Positions 33,211 to 43,349 of a DNA stretch of 64,000 nt are shown here, piece after piece. The notes under the pieces were generated by a model. It saw nothing but the letters and a program-made list of their open reading frames with translations, had not been told where the DNA came from and ran no database searches. Source of the stretch: Fulvia fulva (taxonomy: Eukaryota; Ascomycota; Dothideomycetes; Mycosphaerellales; Mycosphaerellaceae). A program made the translations under genes and the position numbers. Location: the NCBI RefSeq assembly GCF_020509005.1, contig NC_063014.1, positions 4,402,001 to 4,466,000 of the forward strand, written 5' to 3'. Each line of letters opens with the position of its first letter. Position 1 is the stretch's first letter.

Positions 33211-36200
33211 AGAGAGGAAAGAAGTTAAGGATCAATACAGCACAGCTAGACCTATACGACGAGACGGGCAAGGACTACGCTTGCAAACCGTTCGTCACGA
33301 ATATAAATATCGGCTCAAAGAAACTCTCTTCTTCCAATCTCACTCTTATAGACACTAGCGCACTAGGCGAGTCTTTTATAGACTATAAACTCGCGACCTC
33401 TCTCAACCTCGAACCCTAGGAACTGAAGTACCCTCGCACCCTTGAACTCTTTAACGGCACGGAGACTACTACTAGTAAGATTACTCATGTTATACACACG
33501 TCAATCACCCTCGGAGGCAAGCGTATGTCGATCACCAGCTTCCTTACGTCCCTACCGTATTAGAAGTTTATCCTCGGCCTCCCCTAGTTCAGACGACACC
33601 GACCTATCATCGACTGGACTTCCCTTACTATCAGCTTCCCTCTAGAAGTTCCTCCGGCACCTCCGCCTTCTCCGCCGCCTCAGCGCGGTCCTAAGTATAC
33701 TAAGATCTTCTAGGTGAACGCCGCTACCTTCACCACTGCTACTAAGCAGCCTAAAGCTCAAGTCTTCGCCGCCTCTCTCCGCGATATCGACATCGCCCTC
33801 GAGAAGCTCGACAAGAAGCGTACACCTACCGACCCTACTACGAAGGTCCCTCCTTAGGCACACTATATCCTCTACGTATTCGATGCTAAAGCCGCAGACG
33901 AGCTACCTCCTTATCGCCCTCACGACCACAAGATTGAGCTAGAAGAAGGTGCAGAGACACCGTTCGGACCGTTATATTCTATGTCCCGAGAAGAGCTTAT
34001 CGTCCTTAAGAGATACCTCGAAGAGAACCTAAAGAAGGGGTTTATTCGAGCGAGCCGTTCTAGCGCTAGCAGTCCCGTTATGTTCGTTAAGAAGCCCGGC
34101 GGTAGTCTACGCTTCTACGTAGACTACCGAGGCTTAAACGCTATTATAAAGAAGAACCGCTACCCAATACCGTTGATTTAGGAGACGCTCGAGCGCCTCT
34201 CTAAGGCCAAGTACTTTACTAAGCTCGATGTCATCGCTACGTTCAATAAGTTACGAATAGTAGAAGGACACGAGTATCTCATAGCCTTCCGTACTCGCTA
34301 CGGGCTGTTCGAGTCGCTCGTTATGCCCTTCGGCGTTTATAACGGGCCTAGTACCTTCCAGAACTTCATTAACGACATCCTTTAGGAGTTCCTCGATCAG
34401 TTCTATACTGCCTACATCGACGACATCCTAGTCTATAGCGAGACTAAGGAGGAGCACCGCGAGCACGTCTGTAAGGTCCTTTAGAAGCTCGTAGACGCCG
34501 GCTTGTAGCTCGACATCGACAAGTGCGAGTTTGAGAAGACCGAAGTCAAGTTCCTTAGTTTGATCATTACCGTAGACGGCATCAAGATAGACTAAGAGAA
34601 GATCGACGCTATCGTCGAATAGGATGCTCCTACGAACGTCAAAGAGGTCTAGGGTTTCCTAGGCTTTGCCAACTTCTACCGCCGCTTCATCTACGTATTT
34701 TCGGGCGTAGTACGCCCTTTGACGAAGCTCACGCGTAAGAGTGAGAAGTTCGCCTAGACCGACGAATGCCAGGAGGCTTTTGACTTGCTCAAAGCGAAGT
34801 TTATTAAGAACCCGCTTCTACGGCACTTCGATTTCGAACTAGAGACCCGTGTAGAGACCGACGTATCCGACGGCGTAGTGGGCGGTGTCCTGCTATAACG
34901 CCGCTCGCCTGAATCCCCCTAGTTACCTGTCGCCTTCCTCTCTAAGAAGATGACCGCTACGGAGTGTAACTACGAGATCTACGACAAGGAGCTTCTCGCT
35001 ATCGTCAAAGCTTTCGAAGAGTGGCGCCCCGAGCTCGAAGGCTCTGCTATGCCCGTCCAAGTAAGCTCCGACCATAAGAACCTCGTCTACTTTATGAAGA
35101 GCAAGCTGCTCAATCGTCGCTAGGCCCGCTAGAGCGAGTTCCTCTCCCGGTTCAACTTCGTGATCTCGTACACGCCCGGCAAGGCCAACTCGATAGCCGA
35201 CGCCCTTACCCGCCGCCCTGGTGACTCTCTAGTTGATCGAAGAGGGGGCCGGCAAATCGCAGGGCAACAAGTCATTAAAGAGTACAACCTCTCTTCCGAG
35301 CTTCGAGAGTACCTATCGAACGGCCAGCCTACGCTCGCCGCTTCCTTTGCTACTCTCGTGCTCGCTCCTACCTACCTTGACGAGAGTGACGATGAATCCG
35401 AGCCTGAAGAATACGCCTCGGACGCTAAGGACTTGAGCGACGATAAAGAGGGCTTAGTAACGACCGACGGCTCATCCGAATCAGACTTTGAGGGGTTTGA
35501 TAATGAGGAGCAGCCCGAAGGCATTATGGCACGAGTACGAACAGCGTACGATGCCGACATAGACGCCTAAGAGTTAGTTCAGGCCCTTAGATCTGGCGCG
35601 AGGACATTCCCGGGCTTCTCGCTGTCCGAGTGCGAGCTCTAGGAAGGTGTCGTCTACTTCCGTAAGAAGCTTTACGTACCGCAGCCCGAAGGCTCTAATA
35701 TCCGAGCTGAGATTCTTCAAATCATCTACGACTCCGCCTCTAGGGGTCACCTAGGCGTAGCCAAGACCCACAAGCTCCTCGCTAGGTGTTACTAGTGGCC
35801 GCATTCCTAGAAGGACGTCCGCCGCTACGTGCTGAACTGCGCTACTTACCGAAGAGCCAAAGCTAACCGCTACCGTCCCCACGGTCTCTTACACCCTCTC
35901 CCGGCTCCTAATCGTCCGTGGAAGCACATCACTATAGACTTTATCACCGATCTTCCTCACGGTAAGACCTTTAGCGGCGTGAAAGTAAAGGCCCTTCTAG
36001 TGATCGTGGACCGTCACTCTAAGGACCGGTACATGATCCCGTGCTAGAGCATGACCGTAAAGGAGACTGCTCGCTTGTTCTACGAATTCGTCTAGCGCTT
36101 TCAAGGCCTCCCGGATAGCATCACCTCTGACAGAGGCACCCAGTTCATCTCGCACTTCTAGAAGCGTCTGTGTGCTATCCTAGGCATCAAGTATAACCTC

Positions 36201-37206
36201 TCGACCAGTTTTTAGCTATAGACCGACGGCCAGACCGAAATTACGAACGCTATCCTCGAGTAGGTCCTTCGTTGCTTCGTCGACTACTACTAGAAGGATT
36301 GGCCTTAGTATATCCCTACGGTAGAGTTCGCTACTCGTAACTAGGACTCGGAGACTACTAGCTACTCTCCCTTCTATACTACGAGAGGTTACTACCCTCG
36401 TATAGGCATAGAACTAGAAGAACCTCTCCCTCCTACCGAAGACGTAAACGAGCAAGCAGCAGACGCGTTCGCTACTATGCTCTTATAGATCTATAAAGAA
36501 GTTCACGACGAGATGGTGTACGCACAAGCAATCTACGAGGATCAAGCCAATCGTCGTCGCCAGCCAGCTCCCGACTACTAAGTAGGCGATATGGTCTACC
36601 TCAACTCTAAGAACATCAAGACGGACCGCCCCTCTAAGAAGCTGAACTGGAAGAACCTAGGTCCTTTTGAGATCACCGAGCGTATCAGTTCACACGCCTA
36701 CCGTCTAGCTCTTCCTACGAACATAAAGATCCACGACGTCTTCCATCCCGTACGCCTTCGGCCGTCGGCTAAGGACCCATTCCCGAACCAAAACCAAGAC
36801 ATACTAGGTCCTCCCGATGAAGTAGAAGTCGACGAGCCTATTAACCTACCTTCTGACGACTATGCCGTCCGTAAGATCCGGGGAATCCGCGTAGAGCCTA
36901 ACGACGTTGAAGGACTACCGCCGATCAAGTATGAAGTCGAATGGCAAGGTTGCCCTAAGTAGGATACCTTATAGGAACCTATCCAACATATCATCTTCAA
37001 TCGTCAAGCAATCGAAGAATACCACGCCCGCGTAGACGGCCCAGAAGTCAACATCGGTAGGCTCTTCGAATCTGAGCTCTTCGACGGGGCTTACTAATAG
37101 TGTATCGACTATGACATTAGGCCTAGGCCTAGTACTGAAGCTGAACATCCTCGATATGTGGAACTACTACGGCTTCGTAGGAACTTAGCTTTGCTCGGGG
37201 GGGCTA
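33207..37206 (+). pseudogene. G5 unit 1 pol polyprotein
   Basis: Frame is -1 relative to gag and overlaps its stop. Protease LIDTSALGESF near 33345. A proline-rich linker (PPAPPPSPPP) lies near 33650-33680. Reverse transcriptase is at about 33980-34640 with intact YIDDILVYS at 34413-34439. RNase H is at about 34840-35200 (ETDVSDG near 34853, [15 protein letters not shown] near 34978). An acidic linker follows at about 35360-35570. Integrase is at about 35700-36590: HLGVAKTHK, CATY where unit 2 has CATC, TIDFITDLP, SDRGTQF, DGQTEITNA. The chromodomain is near 36860-36990. Open stretches of 60-136 codons remain between TAG stops. The frame then reads through the polypurine tract into LTR 2. Confidence 0.92.
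37197..37203 (+). other. G5 unit 1 polypurine tract
   Basis: Run of seven G just before LTR 2 (context gctcgggggggctac), the expected second-strand primer site. Identical at 42891-42897 in unit 2. Confidence 0.8.
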
Positions 37207-37207
37207 C

Positions 37208-37650
37208 TGTCATGGTCTCCCCACAGAGTGTACAGAAGGTGGGGACAGAAGAGCCTTAGAGCGCTCAGAAGTCGTCAAGAAGTGACAGTCCAGCTTGGTG
37301 TGTGAGCGCCAAGAATCACATACCCCGCAACATTCACTACGGGACCCAGCCCTCCAAATTCACCCCTCTACCAAACCTTGAAGCACGTGGAAGACTCGGA
37401 ACGTAGGGCAGGTTGGAATAAGGTTTTGAGCAAAGCTGCTAAGCGCGGCTTCGTACGGGTTAGCCCTGTTAATGCGGGGACACGTACTCGCGAGGGTCGC
37501 GTATAAATATCTGGCCTTCCCTAGGCCTCTCTTGCTTTCTTCGTCTTTTGTTTTGTGTAGCAATCATACCATACCCTTTTGTATCTGCACTTCGCACCTA
37601 CATTCTCGCTTTCACCCTTGCATCTTATAGGCCAGGCTCTCGCCCTGATA
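37208..37650 (+). repeat. G5 LTR 2 (central, shared)
   Basis: 443 bp. It serves as 3' LTR of unit 1 and 5' LTR of unit 2. Its right end is cctgata, where LTR 1 and LTR 3 have cctaaca. The terminal CA is mutated to TA, while the upstream CTG is unmutated here and CTA in the outer two. TATA box at 37502-37509. Confidence 0.95.
37502..37509 (+). promoter_or_regulatory. LTR promoter TATA box (LTR 2)
   Basis: tataaata at LTR position 295, as in LTR 1 and LTR 3. Confidence 0.65.
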
Positions 37651-37683
37651 TCACAAAAGACTAACAAACCGTCAACCACTCGA

Positions 37684-38904
37684 GTCATCCTTATAGGTGA
37701 CCACGCTACCGATAGAGGTGTCAACCTCGATAACCAAGACACTCCATTCCACTTCAGTAAGTGGACTAACATCCCCTTCTCGAACGCCGCTACCTTCGGT
37801 GCCTAGGCAAACGCTAACCCCGACACCGCCTACGCTCTTATCAACCGCACCGTCTCCTCTTTCCGCGAGACCGCCTAGCAGGTCGAGCAAGCAAACAACC
37901 AAGCAACATACCTTTAAGGTATTGTGAACACCTTCTAGAACCTCGCCCCGCACGCCGACGACAACCGCCGCCAGCACTTCTCTAAGAAGGTCAACGACCT
38001 AGACGAGTTCGACGGCAACAAGAGCAAGTTTGAGGCATTTGAGACACAGCTCACTATCAAGCTGTTAGCTAATGCCGACCACTTTCCGCAAGAGAAGGAC
38101 AAAGTCACGTACGTCTTCTCCCTCCTTCGGGGAGACGCCGCGGCTTAGGTATAACACTACATCGACAACGCCACGTAGACTATCGGCTACCCGGACGTCC
38201 TCACCTTAATACAGGACCTCCGTGCTGCCTTTGGTGATCCAGACCGTAGAGCCACCGCCCAGAACGCCATCCACAACCTCCTCTAGAAGAACAAGAGCTT
38301 CGCCGAGTACCTCGCGGCCTTCAACCGCGACATCGGGTTTACCGGCTACAACGAAGAGACTAAGAAGAGTACTCTCCGCCGTGGTTTATTAGCAGAGCTT
38401 CTTCGAGCCCTCGAGGACAAGGACGTCGGTACTATAAGCTTCCGTGAGCTCGTCGAGACCTACTAGCGCCTCGACTCTAACATGAAACACACCGCCTCTC
38501 TCCTCGCTTCCCGTTCTTAAGGTCGTTAGCCTCGTGGTCCCGGAAGCCACTTCGCTGCTCTACTAGGCGCCGCCGCTCCTACGGCTCTCCCTCCCGTCTC
38601 TATAGGTGACGCTATAGATCTTAGCGCTAGTGCCGCCGTCCCTCGAGTCTAGGGCCTCGTCAACGGTAAGCTCACTCCCGAAGAGAAGCTTCGCCGTCGC
38701 CAGGCCGGACTCTATACCTACTACGGCGGTCTAGGCTATATCGTAGCTAACTGTCCGCAGCTCGCTACCCGTAACGCCCGCAACCCGGTTCGCGGCGCTA
38801 TCGGCGCTATCGAGCCTACTCCTACTACTCCCGCTAAGTAGGAAAAAGCCTAGGTCTTCCTTATCGACGCGATGAAGACCAAGAATAACGTTTACCGAAA
38901 GTGA
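37684..38904 (+). pseudogene. G5 unit 2 gag
   Basis: Counterpart of unit 1 gag at +5694. Same capsid domain and knuckle, TGA stop at 38902-38904. It keeps some codons that unit 1 has lost (for example CAG in the GCC TAG CAG GTC context near 37877, CAA near 38088) and has lost others that unit 1 keeps (AAG TAG near 38838 for AAG CAG). Each unit has therefore taken further hits of its own. Confidence 0.85.
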
Positions 38905-41900
38905 AGAGAGGAAAGAAGTTAAGGATCAATACAGCACAGCTAGACCTATACGACGAGACGGGCAAGGACTACGCTTGCAAACCGTTCGTTACGAATATAA
39001 ATATCGGCTCAAAGAAACTCTCTTCTTCCAATCTCACTCTTATAGACACTAGCGCACTAGGCGAGTCTTTTATAGACTATAAACTCGCGACCTCTCTCAA
39101 CCTCGAACCCCAGGAACTGAAGTACCCTCGCACCCTTGAACTCTTTAACGGCACGGAGACTACTACTAGTAAGATTACTCATGTTATACACACGTCAATC
39201 ACCCTCGGAGGCAAGCGTATGTCGATCACCAGCTTCCTTACGTCCCTACCGTATCAGAAGTTTATCCTCGGCCTCCCCTAGTTCAGACGACACCGACCTA
39301 TTATCGACTGGACTTCCCTTACTATCAGCTTCCCTCTAGAAGTTCCTCCGGCACCTCCGCCTTCTCCGCCGCCTCAGCGCGGTCCTAAGTATACTAAGAT
39401 CTTCTAGGTGAACGCCGCTGCCTTCACTACTGCTACTAAGCAGCCTAAAGCTTAAGTCTTCGCCGCCTCTCTCCGCGATATCGACATCGCCCTCGAGAAG
39501 CTCGACAAGAAGCGTACACCTACCGACCCTACTACGAAGGTCCCTCCTTAGGCACACTATATCCTCTACGTATTCGATGCTAAAGCCGTAGACGAGCTGC
39601 CTCCTTATCGCCCTCACGACCATAAGATTGAGCTAGAAGAAGGTGCAGAGACACCGTTCGGACCGTTATATTCTATGTCCCGAGAAGAGCTTATCGTCCT
39701 TAAGAGATACCTCGAAGAGAACCTAAAGAAGGGGTTTATTCGAGCGAGCCGTTCTAGCGCTAGCAGTCCCGTTATGTTCGTCAAGAAGCCCGGCGGTGGT
39801 CTACGCTTCTACGTAGACTACCGAGGCTTAAACGCTATTATAAAGAAGAACCGCTACCCAATACCGTTGATTTAGGAGACGCTCGAGCGCCTCTCTAAGG
39901 CCAAGTACTTTACTAAGCTCGATGTCATCGCTACGTTCAATAAGTTACGAATGGTAGAAGGACACGAGTATCTCATAGCCTTCCGTACTCGCTACGGGCT
40001 GTTCGAGTCGCTCGTTATGCCCTTCGGCGTTTATAACGGGCCTAGTACCTTCTAGAACTTCATTAACGACATCCTTTAGGAGTTCCTCGATCAGTTCTAT
40101 ACTGCCTACATCGACGACATCCTAGTCTATAGCGAGACTAAGGAGGAGCACCGCGAGCACGTCTGTAAGGTCCTTTAGAAGCTCGTAGACGCCGGCTTGT
40201 AGCTCGACATCGACAAGTGCGAGTTTGAGAAGACCGAAGTCAAGTTCCTTAGTTTGATCATTACCGTAGACGGCATCAAGATAGACTAAGAGAAGATCGA
40301 CGCTATCGTCGAATAGGATGCTCCTACGAACGTCAAAGAGGTCCAGGGTTTCCTAGGCTTTGCCAACTTCTACCGCCGCTTCATCTACGTATTTTCGGGC
40401 GTAGTACGCCCTTTGACGAAGCTCACGCGTAAGGGTGAGAAGTTCGCCTAGACCGACGAATGCCAGGAGGCTTTTGACTTGCTCAAAGCGAAGTTTATTA
40501 AGAACCCGCTTCTACGGCACTTCGATTTCGAACTAGAGACCCGTGTAGAGACCGACGTATCCGACGGCGTAGTAGGCGGTGTCCTGCTATAACGCCGCTC
40601 GCCTGAATCCCCCTAGTTACCTGTCGCCTTCCTCTCTAAGAAGATGACCGCTACGGAGTGTAACTACGAGATCTACGACAAGGAGCTTCTCGCTATCGTC
40701 AAAGCTTTCGAAGAGTGGCGCCCCGAGCTCGAAGGCTCTGCTATGCCCGTCCAAGTAAGCTCCGACCATAAGAACCTCGTCTACTTTATGAAGAGCAAGC
40801 TGCTCAATCGTCGCTAGGCCCGCTAGAGCGAGTTCCTCTCCCGGTTCAACTTCGTGATCTCGTACACGCCCGGCAAGGCCAACTCGATAGCCGACGCCCT
40901 TACCCGCCGCCCTGGTGACTCTCTAGTTGATCGAAGAGGGGGCCGGCAAATCGCAGGGCAACAAGTCATTAAAGAGTACAACCTCTCTTCCGAGCTTCGA
41001 GAGTACCTATCGAACGGCCAGCCTACGCTCGCCGCTTCCTTTGCTACTCTCGTGCTCGCTCCTACCTACCTTGACGAGAGTGACGATGAATCCGAGCCTG
41101 AAGAATACGCCTCGGACGCTAAGGACTTGAGCGACGATAAAGAGGGCTTAGTAACGACCGACGGCTCATCCGAATCAGACTTTGAGGGGTTTGATAATGA
41201 GGAGCAGCCCGAAGGCATTATGGCACGAGTACGAACAGCGTACGATGCCGACATAGACGCCTAAGAGTTAGTTCAGGCCCTTAGATCTGGCGCGAGGACA
41301 TTCCCGGGCTTCTCGCTGTCCGAGTGCGAGCTCTAGGAAGGTGTCGTCTACTTCCGTAAGAAGCTTTACGTACCGCAGCCCGAAGGCTCTAATATCCGAG
41401 CTGAGATTCTTCAAATTATCTACGACTCCGCCTCTAGGGGTTACCTAGGCGTAGCCAAGACCCACAAGCTCCTCGCTAGGTGTTACTAGTGGCCGCATTC
41501 CTAGAAGGACGTCCGCCGCTACGTGCTGAACTGCGCTACTTGCCGAAGAGCCAAAGCTAACCGCTACCGTCCCCACGGTCTCTTACACCCTCTCCCGGCT
41601 CCTAATCGTCCGTGGAAGCACATCACTATAGACTTTATCACCGATCTTCCTCACGGTAAGACCTTTAGCGGCGTGAAAGTAAAGGCCCTTCTAGTGATCG
41701 TGGACCGTCACTCTAAGGACCGGTACATGATCCCGTGCTAGAGCATGACCGTAAAGGAGACTGCTCGCTTGTTCTACGAATTCGTCTAGCGCTTTCAAGG
41801 CCTCCCGGATAGCATCACCTCTGACAGAGGCACCCAGTTCATCTCGCACTTCTAGAAGCGTCTGTGTGCTATCCTAGGCATCAAGTATAACCTCTCGACC

Positions 41901-42900
41901 AGTTTTTAGCCACAGACCGACGGCCAGACCGAAATTACGAACGCTATCCTCGAGTAGGTCCTTCGTTGCTTCGTCGACTACTACTAGAAGGATTGGCCTT
42001 AGCATATCCCTACGGTGGAGTTCGCTACTCGTAACTAGGACTCGGAGACTACTAGCTACTCTCCCTTCTATACTACGAGAGGTTACCACCCTCGTATAGG
42101 CATAGAACTAGAAGAACCTCTCCCGCCTACCGAAGACGCAAACGAGCAAGCAGTAGACGCGTTCGCTACTATGCTCTCACAGATCTATAAAGAAGTTCAC
42201 GACGAGATGGTGTACGCACAAGCAATCTACGAGGATCAAGCCAATCGTCCTCGCCAGCCAGCTCCCGACTACTAAGTAGGCGATATGGTCTACCTCAACT
42301 CTAAGAACATCAAGACGGACCGCCCCTCTAAGAAGCTGAACTGGAAGAACCTAGGTCCTTTTGAGATCACCGAGCGTATCAGTTCACACGCCTACCGTCT
42401 AGCTCTTCCTACGAACATAAAGATCCACGACGTCTTCCATCCCGTACGCCTTCGGCCGTCGGCTAAGGACCCATTCCCGAACCAAAACCAAGACATACTA
42501 GGTCCTCCCGATGAAGTAGAAGTCGACGAGCCTATTAACCTACCTTCTGACGACTATGCCGTCCGTAAGATCCGGGGAATCCGCGCAGAGCCTAACGACG
42601 TTGAAGGACTACCGCCGATCAAGTATGAAGTCGAATGGCAAGGTTGCCCTAAGTAGGATACCTTATAGGAACCTATCCAACATATCATCTTCAATCGTTA
42701 AGCAATCGAAGAATACCACGCCCGCGTAGACGGCCCAGAAGTCAACATCGGTAGGCTCTTCGAATCTGAGCTCTTCGACGGGGCTTACTAATAGTGTATC
42801 GACTATGACATTAGGCCTAGGCCTAGTACTGAAGCTGAACATCCTCGATATGTGGAACTACTACGGCTTCGTAGGAACTTAGCTTTGCTCGGGGGGGCTA
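38901..42900 (+). pseudogene. G5 unit 2 pol polyprotein
   Basis: Counterpart of unit 1 pol at +5694. The protease part 38901-39281 is an uninterrupted 126-codon stretch (unit 1 has stops there) and contains LIDTSALGESFID and the QKFILGLP block. RT active-site codons are at 40107-40118, the RNase H to acidic linker stretch 40854-41264 is open for 136 codons, and the integrase zinc region keeps its last cysteine (CATC, near 41532-41543). The integrase C-terminus plus chromodomain at 42285-42656 is open for 123 codons. It is otherwise interrupted by the same TAG codons as unit 1. The least damaged pol of the window, still not translatable. Confidence 0.92.
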
Positions 42901-42901
42901 C

Positions 42902-43344
42902 TGTCATGGTCTCCCCACAGAGTGTACAGAAGGTGGGGACAGAAGAGCCTTAGAGCGCTCAGAAGTCGTCAAGAAGTGACAGTCCAGCTTGGTGTGTGAG
43001 CGCCAAGAATCACATACCCCGCAACATTCACTACGGGACCCAGCCCTCCAAATTCACCCCTCTACCAAACCTTGAAGCACGTGGAAGACTCGGAACGTAG
43101 GGCAGGTTGGAATAAGGTTTTGAGCAAAGCTGCTAAGCGCGGCTTCGTACGGGTTAGCCCTGTTAATGCGGGGACACGTACTCGCGAGGGTCGCGTATAA
43201 ATATCTGGCCTTCCCTAGGCCTCTCTTGCTTTCTTCGTCTTTTGTTTTGTGTAGCAATCATACCATACCCTTTTGCATCTGCACTTCGCACCTGCATTCT
43301 CGCTTTCACCCTTACATCTCATAGGCCAGGCTCTCGCCCTAACA
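42902..43344 (+). repeat. G5 LTR 3 (right)
   Basis: 443 bp, tgtcatgg...cctaaca, followed by TSD gatag at 43345-43349. TATA box at 43196-43203. Confidence 0.95.
43196..43203 (+). promoter_or_regulatory. LTR promoter TATA box (LTR 3)
   Basis: tataaata at LTR position 295. Confidence 0.6.
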
Positions 43345-43349
43345 GATAG

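Larger units (their letters stand above)
31514..43344 (+). mobile_element. G5, tandem dimer of a Ty3/gypsy chromovirus (LTR-int-LTR-int-LTR)
   Basis: Three LTRs of 443 bp (31514-31956, 37208-37650, 42902-43344) alternate with two internal regions of 5251 bp (31957-37207, 37651-42901). The repeat period is exactly 5694 bp. One TSD pair, gatag, flanks the whole. The two units are nearly identical. I noticed almost only C/T and G/A differences and two transversions (near 36431 versus 42125 and near 36550 versus 42244). This is the least mutated element of the window but still carries dozens of stops per unit, most of them TAG. Most stops are shared by both units. Confidence 0.95.

Noticed and set aside
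31514..43344. A CRISPR-like or satellite array because of the regular period
   Set aside because: The period is 5.7 kb and the units are complete LTR retrotransposons.
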